DNA of 64,000 nucleotides from Treponema sp. UBA4692. GTDB lineage: Bacteria > Spirochaetota > Spirochaetia > Treponematales > Treponemataceae. The stretch is taken from the NCBI GenBank assembly GCA_002404895.1, contig DHKO01000009.1:1-64000 (forward strand). Reading direction: 5' to 3'. Within the stretch, counting starts at the first letter, position 1, and every line of letters begins with the position of its first letter. This document shows positions 1 through 7,952 of the stretch, piece after piece. The position numbers were made by a program, and so were the translations under genes. The notes under the pieces were generated by a model. The model saw only the letters and a program-made list of their open reading frames with translations. It was not told the origin of the DNA and did no database searches.

Positions 1-564
1 CCGGGCGTTGACCCGATTCTCGGACCTGAAATGCGCTCGACTGGCGAGGTTCTCGGGCTTTCAGACAACTTCCCGCTCGCTTTCTACAAGGCTCAGGAAG
101 CCGCAGGCGCAGAACTGCCGCACGCTCCAGCTCCGTGGGAAAACAAGAAAGTCCTGATTTCTCTTAGCGACAAAGAAGGCTTAAAAGGACAGGTTCTTTA
201 CATCGGAAAAACTCTTTCTAAGCTAGGATTTACCCTTGTATGCACGCAGGGAACTGCTGAATTCTACCGCGAAAACGGAATCAAATGCGAGGAAGTGAAC
301 AAGATTGGCGCCGGCCGCCCGGACGTTGTAGACATAATTATGAACAAGGAAGTCTGCCTTGTAATCAACACGCCAAAGGCAAAACGCAATTATGCCGAGG
401 ACAGAAAGACAATCCGCAAGGCGTGCCTTAAATACAAAGTTCCTTACATTACGACCTTGGCAGGCGCTTATGCCGCAGTTCAGGGAATCGAGGCTGTAAA
501 GAACGGAAAAGGCGGCGAGGGCGGAGTAAAATCATTGCAGGAATATCACGCGATGATAAAATAA
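1..564 (+). CDS. carB: Carbamoyl-phosphate synthase large subunit, 3' part
   Basis: The reading frame is open from base 1, so the gene starts before the window; 187 codons remain. The visible part holds the end of the second ATP-grasp half (PGVDPILGPEMRSTGEV, the conserved region before the allosteric domain) followed by an MGS-like domain (KKVLISLSDKEG onwards) that in this family binds UMP, IMP or ornithine. The enzyme makes carbamoyl phosphate from glutamine-derived ammonia, bicarbonate and two ATP for arginine and pyrimidine synthesis, in the cytoplasm with the small subunit CarA. No carA is visible here. It is followed by an unrelated small gene with its own promoter. Identification is firm; only the N-terminal two thirds are unseen. 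Confidence 0.95.
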   Translation, partial: PGVDPILGPEMRSTGEVLGLSDNFPLAFYKAQEAAGAELPHAPAPWENKKVLISLSDKEGLKGQVLYIGKTLSKLGFTLVCTQGTAEFYRENGIKCEEVNKIGAGRPDVVDIIMNKEVCLVINTPKAKRNYAEDRKTIRKACLKYKVPYITTLAGAYAAVQGIEAVKNGKGGEGGVKSLQEYHAMIK

Positions 565-572
565 TCTGAAAT

Positions 573-601
573 TTGTAAAAATCCGACAAGTTTTGTAATA
601 T
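573..601 (+). promoter_or_regulatory. Promoter of the small exported-protein pair
   Basis: TTGTAA (573-578), a 17-bp spacer and TAATAT (596-601) resemble a housekeeping promoter about 60 bp before the next start codon. A good Shine-Dalgarno (GGGGAG, about 648-654) precedes that ATG. Confidence 0.5.
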
Positions 602-661
602 TATAGCATTTAATGTCAAAAAATTCTAAAATATGCAAAACTTGCAAGGGGAGTTTTACAA

Positions 662-991
662 ATGAAAAAGATGTTAGCAGCTGTTATCCTTTTCGCTGGA
701 TTATTTTTCGGCTTGAACGCGGAAGAATTTTCTAATGAAGAGGATATCGACAATGTTTACACAATCGAGTGGACATTGAACACCGACACAAATTCCGTTG
801 AAATCAGACTTTTCGCTCTTAATACAGATGCTTTTGATGAGGCTTTCGGAAACAGCAGCATTGACGAGGAGCTTTCAGGAATTCTTTCTGACTACGGATA
901 TACAGGAAGCAGCCTTGTTTCTGAGACAAAAGACGAGAATTTTGACAACGGAAAATATACAATGCTAATAAAAAAATTCAGTCTTCAATGA
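662..991 (+). CDS. Small exported protein, function unknown
   Basis: A 109-residue protein with a clear signal peptide (MKKMLAAVILFAGLFFG, cleavage likely after LNA) and a mature acidic part of about 90 residues. I do not recognise a family. The mature part looks globular, with a strongly acidic mid-section (SIDEELSGILSDYGY). The start is supported by a Shine-Dalgarno GGGGAG 8-9 nt upstream. The stop overlaps the ATG of the next gene (ATGA), so the two are almost certainly co-translated and may act together in the periplasm. Confidence 0.7.
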   Translation: MKKMLAAVILFAGLFFGLNAEEFSNEEDIDNVYTIEWTLNTDTNSVEIRLFALNTDAFDEAFGNSSIDEELSGILSDYGYTGSSLVSETKDENFDNGKYTMLIKKFSLQ

Positions 992-1335
992 TTTTGATGA
1001 AAAAATCCGCCGCTTTTATTGCGTTTTTCTGCCTTGCCCAGCTTGTTTTTTGCCGTCCTGCGGTAAAGGAGCTTTCTTCTTTCACTCTTATGGGCGAGGT
1101 GGAGCTTTATGAAAATCCTGGTTTTTCATCTCCGTCTTCTTTTAAGACCTTGAACCATGAGAACGGCTTAAAATGCGTTGTGATGAGCTCTGGAAAAAGA
1201 GAAAATGGAGGGCAATGGCTTTATGTTCTTTTAAGAAACGGACTTTGGGAAGAAAACGGAGACTGGCTCAGCGCATACAGCAAATTCTGGATTTTCCTTT
1301 CTGACGACACGGAAATTTTTGACTTTGAGGAATGA
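988..1335 (+). CDS. Small exported protein, SH3-like, function unknown
   Basis: A 115-residue product with a signal peptide (KKSAAFIAFFCLAQLVFC). The start is either the ATG overlapping the upstream stop (988) or the in-frame ATG at 997; the coupled one is chosen. The mature part (VELYENPGFSS, later GQWLYVLLRNGLWEENGDW) resembles the bacterial SH3/GW-type modules common in treponemal exported proteins, where an aromatic-rich WLYV strand follows a variable loop. This is a weak fold guess only. The gene ends before a bidirectional terminator and converges on the metal ATPase. Confidence 0.6.
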   Translation: MILMKKSAAFIAFFCLAQLVFCRPAVKELSSFTLMGEVELYENPGFSSPSSFKTLNHENGLKCVVMSSGKRENGGQWLYVLLRNGLWEENGDWLSAYSKFWIFLSDDTEIFDFEE

Positions 1336-1434
1336 TATTTTCTGTCTGAAATCAAAAGCCTGATAAAAATTTGGCAGTTTTAATGATTTTGTCTGTTCTG
1401 CTGTTTTTGCTTAAAATCTTAAAAAACTAAATTT

Positions 1435-1469
1435 AAAAAATCCCTTTCAAAAGCCGAAAGGGATTTTTT
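1435..1469. terminator. Bidirectional rho-independent terminator
   Basis: An 8-bp GC-containing stem (TCCCTTTC 1441-1448 with GAAAGGGA 1456-1463) is flanked by A6 and T6 that extend the stem, giving a U-tract on both strands. It lies between the convergent small-protein pair and the P-type ATPase. Confidence 0.85.
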
Positions 1470-1514
1470 AATATAAAATGTCTTATGCTATTTGCGGAAG
1501 ATTTTATATCAGAA

Positions 1515-3623
1515 TCATGCTTTCTTTTTTCCTTTTGAAAGCCGCGCCGCGTTTAGAATCGCTATAAAGCATACTCCCACATCTCCGAAAACTGCGAGCC
1601 ACAGATTTCCGATTCCGGCGGCATTCAAAATCATTATCAATGACTTTACTCCGATTGAGAAGACAATATTCTGGTAAACAACGCCCATTGTCTTTCTTGC
1701 GATTTTGATTGCGTCAACAAGGCGGCTCGGCTTGTCGTCCATAATCACGACATCTGCCGCCTCGATTGCAGCGTCGCTTCCAAGCCCGCCCATCGCGACT
1801 CCCACGTCAGCGCGCGCAAGAACAGGGCTGTCGTTTATTCCGTCTCCGACAAACATCAGCTTGCTTTTTCGCTCTTCGCTGTTTTTTCCGAGCTTTGAAA
1901 TCAGCCTGTCAACTTTTGAGACTTTGTCTTCCGGGAGCAGGTCAGCATAAACTTTGTCGATTCCAAGTTTCTTTCCGACGATTTCAGCGGTCGATTTTGA
2001 GTCGCCTGTGAGCATAACTGTTTCTTTAACGTTGAGCTTTTTCAATTTTGAAATTGTCTCTTTTGAGTCTTCTTTTTCCGTGTCGCTTATGATTATGTAG
2101 CCTGCATATTTTGAATCAACAGAAACGTGAATCACAGTTCCGGCAGTCTCTTTTTGAATATCGTGAAAATTTTCGACATTCTCGCTTTGCATAAGCTTCG
2201 CGTTTCCCGCCAAGATTTTCTGGTTTCCGACAGTCGCCATTATTCCTTTTCCGGACACAACTTCCGCGTCGAGAATTTCAAGTTTTCCGCAGAGAGGGCA
2301 GCTGTGCGCTTTTTTCAGAGATTTTGAAATCGGATGGTCTGAATAGCTTTCGGCGTGGGTCGCTACTGCGAGAAGCTCATCTTTTGTGAATCCCTCTTCC
2401 GGGCAGATTTCCGTAACGCTGAAAGTTCCTTTTGTTAAAGTTCCTGTCTTGTCAAAAACCGCAATCTTCACTTTTGCGAGAGCCTCGATAAAATTCGAGC
2501 CTTTCACTAGAACGCCTGCGGCCGACGCTTTTCCGATTCCGCAGAAGAACGAGAGCGGAATTGAGATTACAAGGGCGCAAGGGCATGAGACAACAAGGAA
2601 CGCGAGCGCGCGGTAGAGCCAGACTGAAAATCCGAAATTCTTGTAAATCTCCGGGGCAAACAGTTTGAGCGCGGCAGGCGGAATGAATGCGACTGCGACC
2701 GCGAGAATGCAGACAATCGGCGTGTAGACTTTCGCGAATTTCGATATGAATTTCTCGCTTCTTGCCTTTACCTCGCTCGCTTTTTCGGTGAGGTTCAGGA
2801 TTCTTACAACCGCGCTTTCCCCGTATTCTTTTGTGACCTGAATTTTTATCGGGCTTGTCTCGTTCACAAATCCGGACAAGATTTCAGACTTTTCCTCGGC
2901 CGAAACTTCGCGCGGAACGCTTTCGCCTGTCAAGGCAGAAGTTTCCACAAAAGACTTCCCCTCAATAATAAAGCCGTCAAGCGGAACTCTTTCTCCAGGG
3001 CGCACCTCTATTATCTCGCCGATTCTCACGTCTTCCGGGCTTACGCTCACTGTTTTTCCGTCTCTTATTACATTCGCGTGGTCAGGACGGATGTCCATAA
3101 GAGACTTGATTGAGTCGCGCGACTTGTCAACCGCGTAATCCTGAAAAAATTCTCCGATTTGATAAAAAAGCATAACCGCGACAGCTTCAGGAAATTCTCC
3201 TACAAAAATCGCTCCGATTGCCGCCACAGACATCAAAAGCTGCTCGCCGAAAATATTTCCTTTCCTTATGTTCTTTATCGCGCCTTTTATTACATCTCGC
3301 CCTGCGAGAATGAACGCGACAAAGCAGAATGCCGCTGAGGCATAAGGCATAATTTTCAGGAGATTTTCCGGCACTGAGATATTTTTTGTGAAAAAGCCAA
3401 AATGCGCCGTGAAAAGCCCGAGCAAAAGCAGGACTGCCGAAACAATGATTTTTTTAAGCGAGTGTTCTTCTTCCTCGTCCTCGTCGCCGTCATCATCGTC
3501 ATGGCAGCAAGAGCATTTTATTTCGCCTGAATGTGAATGGCCGCCGCCGCAATGTTTCTCATGTTCTTTATGATTTTCACATTTCTTGATTTCTTCTGAT
3601 TCTGAAAGTTTTTCTTTCTTCAT
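1515..3623 (-). CDS. Zn2+/Cd2+/Pb2+-exporting P-type ATPase
   Basis: A 702-residue P1B-type ATPase. Visible motifs: TGES actuator motif, SCPCAL ion-binding CPC (about residues 344-350), phosphorylation motif DKTGTLTKG (Asp about 389), HP dipeptide (HPIS, about 430) and hinge GDGINDSPVLARADVG (about 590). CPC plus the HP locus puts it in the ZntA/CadA group that pumps soft divalent metals out of the cytoplasm. The N-terminus lacks the usual GMxCxxC heavy-metal domain. It carries instead a His/Cys-rich stretch (CENHKEHEKHCGGGHSHS, CSCCH) followed by an Asp/Glu tract, probably a metal sponge. It lies 77 bp downstream of an SmtB-type repressor gene, with AGGAG before its ATG, and is probably transcribed with it. 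Metal specificity is inferred. Confidence 0.92.
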   Translation of the reverse strand: MKKEKLSESEEIKKCENHKEHEKHCGGGHSHSGEIKCSCCHDDDDGDEDEEEEHSLKKIIVSAVLLLLGLFTAHFGFFTKNISVPENLLKIMPYASAAFCFVAFILAGRDVIKGAIKNIRKGNIFGEQLLMSVAAIGAIFVGEFPEAVAVMLFYQIGEFFQDYAVDKSRDSIKSLMDIRPDHANVIRDGKTVSVSPEDVRIGEIIEVRPGERVPLDGFIIEGKSFVETSALTGESVPREVSAEEKSEILSGFVNETSPIKIQVTKEYGESAVVRILNLTEKASEVKARSEKFISKFAKVYTPIVCILAVAVAFIPPAALKLFAPEIYKNFGFSVWLYRALAFLVVSCPCALVISIPLSFFCGIGKASAAGVLVKGSNFIEALAKVKIAVFDKTGTLTKGTFSVTEICPEEGFTKDELLAVATHAESYSDHPISKSLKKAHSCPLCGKLEILDAEVVSGKGIMATVGNQKILAGNAKLMQSENVENFHDIQKETAGTVIHVSVDSKYAGYIIISDTEKEDSKETISKLKKLNVKETVMLTGDSKSTAEIVGKKLGIDKVYADLLPEDKVSKVDRLISKLGKNSEERKSKLMFVGDGINDSPVLARADVGVAMGGLGSDAAIEAADVVIMDDKPSRLVDAIKIARKTMGVVYQNIVFSIGVKSLIMILNAAGIGNLWLAVFGDVGVCFIAILNAARLSKGKKKA

Positions 3624-3699
3624 ATTTTTCTCCTGTTTTTTTGATTTTGCGGAAGCTCAGGCACCGCCAGTTTTTTTGCAGACGATTTTTCCGCCTCAG

Positions 3700-4020
3700 T
3701 TATTCTGAAATATGCTCGAGTCCCATGTTCAGGATTGAGACAACGTGGTCGTCGCTGAGCGAGTAGACATTGCATTTTCCTGCGCGCTCGAATTTCACAA
3801 GGTGATTCTCCTTTAAAATCCTGAGCTGGTGCGAGATTGCCGACTGCTGAATTCCGAGAATCTCGACCATCTCATTGACTGAAAGCGAGTTGTTCAGCAG
3901 GCAGAACAAAATTTTTATTCTTGTGGAGTCCCCGAAAATCTTGAAAAGCTCGGAGATGTCAGCAAGTGTGTCCTCGTCAGGAAGAGACTCGAACAGCTTG
4001 TTTTTTGCTTCGTCTTCCAT
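3700..4020 (-). CDS. ArsR/SmtB-family metal-responsive repressor
   Basis: A 106-residue winged-helix protein. An in-frame ATG at 4056 exists, but it lies inside the operator and has no Shine-Dalgarno, while the ATG at 4020 has GGAG five bases upstream; the shorter form is chosen. The recognition helix region reads QQSAISHQLRIL. The C-terminal helix holds D90, H92, H103 and E106, the exact spacing of the alpha-5 zinc site of SmtB (Asp-x-His-x10-His-x2-Glu). The alpha-3N ELCVCDL cysteine site of CadC is absent, so zinc is the likeliest inducer. It probably represses itself and the downstream ATPase, releasing DNA when zinc is high. Confidence 0.92.
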   Translation of the reverse strand: MEDEAKNKLFESLPDEDTLADISELFKIFGDSTRIKILFCLLNNSLSVNEMVEILGIQQSAISHQLRILKENHLVKFERAGKCNVYSLSDDHVVSILNMGLEHISE

Positions 4021-4051
4021 TTTTTCTCCATTTGGTTTATATAACTGAATT

Positions 4052-4108
4052 TTCATATGAAGTATTATTCATATGAATGATGATATATTTGTCTAAAAAA
4101 ATTGTCAA
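4052..4108 (-). promoter_or_regulatory. Metal-regulated promoter and double operator
   Basis: On the minus strand: -35 TTGACA (4103-4108), 17-bp spacer, -10 TATCAT (4080-4085). Immediately downstream are two identical 10-bp palindromes TTCATATGAA (4068-4077 and 4052-4061) whose centres are 16 bp apart, covering the predicted start of transcription. ArsR/SmtB repressors bind such AT-rich inverted repeats, so this is the likely operator for the repressor-ATPase operon. Confidence 0.8.
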
Positions 4109-4162
4109 GAAAATGATTCGCAACGCCATGCTGAATTTGAGTTTTTGACCGCACGTTTTTTT

Positions 4163-4242
4163 GTCATGCTGAATTTATTTCAGCTTTGCATTAAGAGATT
4201 CTGAATCTAACCGAGCATAAATCTGCTCGAGTTCAGAATGAC
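4163..4242. repeat. Intergenic inverted-repeat element (GTCATGCTGAA type)
   Basis: The 80-bp stretch starts with GTCATGCTGAAT and ends with its imperfect reverse complement (GTTCAGAATGAC). It contains internal short palindromes (CTGAATTTATTTCAG, GATTCTGAATC). It resembles small non-coding interspersed elements found between genes in many bacteria. A fragment of the same kind occurs near 7914-7937. It lies in the gap between the repressor and htpG. Confidence 0.5.
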
Positions 4243-4377
4243 GACGTTACGGCTTGATTCATACATACAATAAAAATTTGCCGAACAATGGAAAATTTTA
4301 TATTTTGATATGTATATCGCCGCGAATTTTTGTGCAGGCGGCTTTTATCTTTTAAATCAAAGACAGGAGATAAATAA

Positions 4378-6345
4378 ATGGCAAAGTATCAGTTTCAGAC
4401 AGAAGTGAACCAGCTTCTCAAATTGATTATCCACTCGATGTATTCAAACAAGGACATTTTCCTGCGCGAGATTATCTCGAACGCTTCGGATGCATTGGAC
4501 AAGCTTAACTATCTTATGGTGTCGGACGACGCTTACAAGAATCTAAAGACAGAGCCGAGAATCGACATCAGCTTTAACGAGGTCGCGAAAATTCTCACGG
4601 TTCAGGACTCGGGAATCGGAATGAACGAGGAAGACCTGAGCAACAATCTCGGAACAATCGCCCGCTCAGGAACAAAGGCTTTCATCGATAAAATCTCAAA
4701 GGAAAAAAACGCGGGCGAGTCAAACCTTATCGGACAGTTCGGCGTTGGATTTTACTCGGCTTTTATGGCTGCGAAAGAAATCAATGTCTACACAAGAAAG
4801 GCCGCGACCGACAAGATTTATAAATGGTCAAGCGACGGCACAAATTCATATACAATAGAAGAAATCGCTTCTGACTCTGACGAGGCTAAGAAATTCGGAT
4901 TCGACAAGCCTGAGACTCACGGCTCTGCAATCGAGATGATTTTGAACGACGACAGCAAGGAATTCGCTTCAAGATGGAAGATTGAGGAGCTTATCAAGCG
5001 CTACTCCGACCATATCGCGTTCCCTATTTATCTTCATTACACGCAGAACAAATACGACGACAAGGGAAATGTAACAGGAAGCGAGAATAAAGTTGACAAG
5101 GTGAATTCGGCTTCCGCTCTTTGGAAACGCCCGAAATCTGAGCTAAAGCCAGAGGACTACAACGATTTCTACAAGACAATCAGCCACGACAGTCAGGATC
5201 CGCTCTTTTATGTTCACACGCACGCTGAGGGAACTCAGGAATATACAACTTTGTTCTATGTTCCGCAGCAGGCACCGTTCGATATGTATCAGGCAGATTA
5301 CAAAAGCGGCGTTAAGCTTTATGTTAGGCGCGTATTCATCACAGACGATGACCGCGAGCTTTTGCCTGCTTACTTGCGTTTTGTTCGCGGAATCATCGAC
5401 TCTGAGGACTTGCCGCTGAATGTGAGCCGTGAAATTTTGCAGCAGAACAGAATTCTTGACAGCATAAAGACAGCTTCTGTAAAGAAGCTTCTCGGAGAAT
5501 TCAAGAAGCTTGGAGAGGAAGCGGACAAGGCGAGAAAGTCAGAGAATCCGACAGATGAAGAGAAAAAGACTATTGAGAAATGGAACAAGTTTGTTGAGCA
5601 GTTCAACCGCCCGATGAAGGAAGGCCTTTATGGTGACTATGTGAACCGCGAGGAGATTGCGGAAATCGTAAGATTCAAGTCAACTGACGCAAGCGGAGAC
5701 GGCGACGGAAAATGGACGAGCTTCAAGGACTATGTCTCAAGAATGAAGCCTGAGCAGAAGGCAATCTACTATATCACTGGAAACAACGAGAAAAACCTGC
5801 GCGCAAGCCCGCTGCTTGAAGCGTACAAGAAGAAAGGCTTTGAAGTTCTTATCATGTCTGACGATATTGACGACATTGTTATTCCAAGCCTCATGAAATA
5901 CAAGGACTACGAGCTTAAAGGCGTGAACCGCGCAGGCTCTGACGACGAGCTTGGAATCGACAAGGAAGAGGCGAAGAAAAAGGAAAAGGCTTTCAAGCCA
6001 GTTCAGGAGAAAATCAAGAAGGCTCTTGGAGAGCGCGTTAAGGACGTTGTCCTTTCAAAAAGACTGAGCGACAGCCCTTCATGCATCGTTGTTGACGAGA
6101 GCGACCCGGGATTCCAGATGGAGCGCATGATGCGCGCTATGGGGCAGGCGGGACCTGGAGTAAAGCCTATTCTTGAGGTGAATGCCGACCACGCGATTGT
6201 AAAGACGCTTGAGAATTCAAGTGACGAGGCCTATATCGCGGACGTTTCGGAAGTTCTTCTTGACCAGGCGCTTCTTGTAAGCGGAGCGGAGCTTTCAAGT
6301 CCGACAGACTTTATTAAGGCGATGAACACGCTGATTTTGAAGTAA
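4378..6345 (+). CDS. htpG: Molecular chaperone HtpG (Hsp90)
   Basis: A 655-residue protein with the full Hsp90 layout. The N-terminal GHKL ATPase (about 1-220) has the ATP-lid motifs LREIISNASDALDKL, DSGIGMNEEDL and GQFGVGFYSAF. The middle domain carries SEDLPLNVSREILQ, and the C-terminal dimerisation domain ends in a bacterial-type tail without MEEVD. It folds or maintains client proteins in the cytoplasm under stress. AGGAGA precedes the ATG. I see no CIRCE inverted repeat upstream; the leader holds a small GC-rich hairpin (GCCGC...GCGGC, about 4320-4342). A strong terminator follows. Identification is secure. Confidence 0.97.
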   Translation: MAKYQFQTEVNQLLKLIIHSMYSNKDIFLREIISNASDALDKLNYLMVSDDAYKNLKTEPRIDISFNEVAKILTVQDSGIGMNEEDLSNNLGTIARSGTKAFIDKISKEKNAGESNLIGQFGVGFYSAFMAAKEINVYTRKAATDKIYKWSSDGTNSYTIEEIASDSDEAKKFGFDKPETHGSAIEMILNDDSKEFASRWKIEELIKRYSDHIAFPIYLHYTQNKYDDKGNVTGSENKVDKVNSASALWKRPKSELKPEDYNDFYKTISHDSQDPLFYVHTHAEGTQEYTTLFYVPQQAPFDMYQADYKSGVKLYVRRVFITDDDRELLPAYLRFVRGIIDSEDLPLNVSREILQQNRILDSIKTASVKKLLGEFKKLGEEADKARKSENPTDEEKKTIEKWNKFVEQFNRPMKEGLYGDYVNREEIAEIVRFKSTDASGDGDGKWTSFKDYVSRMKPEQKAIYYITGNNEKNLRASPLLEAYKKKGFEVLIMSDDIDDIVIPSLMKYKDYELKGVNRAGSDDELGIDKEEAKKKEKAFKPVQEKIKKALGERVKDVVLSKRLSDSPSCIVVDESDPGFQMERMMRAMGQAGPGVKPILEVNADHAIVKTLENSSDEAYIADVSEVLLDQALLVSGAELSSPTDFIKAMNTLILK

Positions 6346-6359
6346 GCAAGAAAAAATTA

Positions 6360-6395
6360 GCGGCGGTTTTAGTTTGCCTAAACCGCCGCTTTTTT
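6360..6395 (+). terminator. htpG terminator
   Basis: Ten-base-pair stem GCGGCGGTTT (6360-6369) with AAACCGCCGC (6380-6389) followed by T6; starts 14 bp after the htpG stop. Confidence 0.9.
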
Positions 6396-6500
6396 ATCGC
6401 ATTTTTATGCTGAATTAAATGATGAAATTCCGCCGCATGAAGAAACTCTCCGTGCGGTGTTTTTACAGCCTTTTTAAGATATTGTTGTAATATTCGGGAT

Positions 6501-6869
6501 TTATTTCAAATACGGATATAGTCGCGGTTCAGTCTTTTTGCCGCAATTAGAGTTGTTCCACAGCCGCAGAATAAGTTTTTCCGTAAAGTCATTTTCTGAA
6601 AACCCCAGCTTTTTTGAGACAATCTTGTTTACTTTTGGCAAGAAGCACATTTTTGAACTTGAAACTTTAGATTCTCTTGCAATCATTTTGGAGCTTTCCC
6701 AGATTGACTCAAGCGAGAGATTTTCAGATTCCTTGATATTGTTTTCAAGCAAGAGCGAGATATGCTCCCACGCAAGCAGGCAGACATTTTCATCAAGTGC
6801 GGTTTTATAAATCTGGCTTTCTTCTTTTGGATATTGAAAATACGGAGAACACTTTGTTCTCCGTTTTGT
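6501..6869 (-). pseudogene. Remnant of a HindIII-family type II restriction endonuclease
   Basis: A reading frame of about 122 codons without a good start (open upstream only to a stop at 6870-6872; the only internal candidate start is TTG at 6752). Its product contains SPYFQYPKEESQIYKTALDE and NVCLLAWEHISLLLENNIKE. From memory this aligns with the second half of HindIII (FFQYP, SQIF, LDENVLLFSWEHLAILL). The catalytic first half (the D...DAK nuclease region) is missing, and the frame ends earlier than the family's C-terminus. No cognate methyltransferase is in the window. The break coincides with a 9-bp hairpin (6843-6863). It is best read as a decayed, truncated gene. Confidence 0.7.
6843..6867 (+). 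terminator. Terminator-like perfect hairpin
   Basis: CGGAGAACA (6843-6851) pairs perfectly with TGTTCTCCG (6855-6863) across a 3-nt loop and is followed by TTTT on the plus strand. No obvious plus-strand gene ends just before it, so it may be a leftover of the element that broke the nuclease gene. Confidence 0.5.
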
Positions 6870-6976
6870 CTAAATATATTTTAAATCCGCAAAATTTTCT
6901 ATTGCTGCTTATGTCCTGATTTTATGGGCGTGAGATTTCAATTTCCTACAATCCGTTTTTCTTCTATAATCTTTTT

Positions 6977-7903
6977 ATGATTATCTTTGCTTCCGGGCGG
7001 ACAGACATTCCTGCATTTTATTCTGAGTGGTTTTTGAACCGTGTCCGAGCGGGCTTTGTCGATGTAAGGAATCCGTATGTTCCAAGAAAAGTTACGCGCT
7101 ACCGTCTTGAGCCGAAAGTTGTTGACTGCATTGTTTTCTGCACAAAGAATCCTGCGCCGATTATTCCGCATCTGGAAGAGCTTAAAGATTTTGGAATTTA
7201 TTTTTTTGTTACAATTACGCCTTACAAAAAGGACATCGAGCCGAATGTTCCTGAGAAAAGCAAGGTGATTGAGTCGTTCGCAGAGCTTTCACAAAAAATT
7301 GGAAGAGATAAAGTCTGCTGGCGTTACGACCCGGTTTTTGTCGATTCAACATATACTGTTGCGGCTCATATCCGAGAGTTCAAGAAGTTGTGTGCTGTGC
7401 TTTCGCCGTATACAAGCCGCTGCGTTATAAGTTTTGTTGACTTGTACTCAAAGACAAAGAGAAATTTTCCAGAATTAAGGGAAGTGAGCGATGATGACCA
7501 GAAATTCATTGCCGGGAGCTTTTCACGTATCGCCTTTGAATACGGAATTGAAGTTGAATCCTGCGCGGAAAAACTTGACCTTGCTCCTTACGGAGTGAAA
7601 AAAGGCGCGTGTGTTTCAAAAGAAATTATAGAAAATATTACTAACGAACGTTTGTTAAAAACCGGCGTGCAGAATCTTCGGAAACACTGCGAGTGCCTTC
7701 CAATGCGTGATATTGCCTATTACAACTGCTGTCCGCATCTTTGCAGGTATTGCTACGCGAATTACGATGAGAGCCTTGTGAGGAAAAACTTTGCCCGGCA
7801 CAATCCCGCCTCTTCTTTTTTGATTGGAGAGTCAATGCCTGATGATATTTTAAGCGAAGCCAAGCAGGAAAGTTTCAGGGATTTGCAGCTGTATTTGTTT
7901 TAG
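6977..7903 (+). CDS. DUF1848 family protein with C-terminal iron-sulfur motif
   Basis: A 308-residue protein beginning MIIFASGRTDIPAFYSEWF, the hallmark opening of DUF1848. A CxxxCxxC cluster (CPHLCRYCYAN, near residues 250-260) is the kind that binds a 4Fe-4S cluster, and the YCYAN context is reminiscent of radical-SAM enzymes, but here it lies near the C-terminus. Function is unknown; family members are often described as radical-SAM-like. A TATAAT box ends six bases before the ATG with no Shine-Dalgarno, pointing to a leaderless message. It is monocistronic and converges on hrpB. Confidence 0.85.
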   Translation: MIIFASGRTDIPAFYSEWFLNRVRAGFVDVRNPYVPRKVTRYRLEPKVVDCIVFCTKNPAPIIPHLEELKDFGIYFFVTITPYKKDIEPNVPEKSKVIESFAELSQKIGRDKVCWRYDPVFVDSTYTVAAHIREFKKLCAVLSPYTSRCVISFVDLYSKTKRNFPELREVSDDDQKFIAGSFSRIAFEYGIEVESCAEKLDLAPYGVKKGACVSKEIIENITNERLLKTGVQNLRKHCECLPMRDIAYYNCCPHLCRYCYANYDESLVRKNFARHNPASSFLIGESMPDDILSEAKQESFRDLQLYLF

Positions 7904-7913
7904 ATTTTTTACG

Positions 7914-7937
7914 GATTCCGAAATAAATTCGGAATGA
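7914..7937. repeat. Short inverted repeat between convergent genes
   Basis: TTCCGAA, five-base loop, TTCGGAA, then TGACG. It resembles one end of the GTCATGCTGAA-type intergenic element at 4163-4242 and may double as a weak terminator between the DUF1848 gene and hrpB. Confidence 0.35.
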
Positions 7938-7952
7938 CGAATGACAATTTTT

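Noticed and set aside
1492..1677. Small plus-strand frame overlapping the end of the P-type ATPase gene
   Set aside because: Shadow frame over the ATPase C-terminus, starts just after the terminator without a ribosome site.
4243..4377. CIRCE or other heat-shock operator before htpG
   Set aside because: No TTAGCACTC-N9-GAGTGCTAA-type repeat is present.
6538..6810. Plus-strand frame opposite the HindIII-like remnant
   Set aside because: Low-complexity Ser/Phe composition typical of an antisense shadow; the minus strand carries the recognisable protein.
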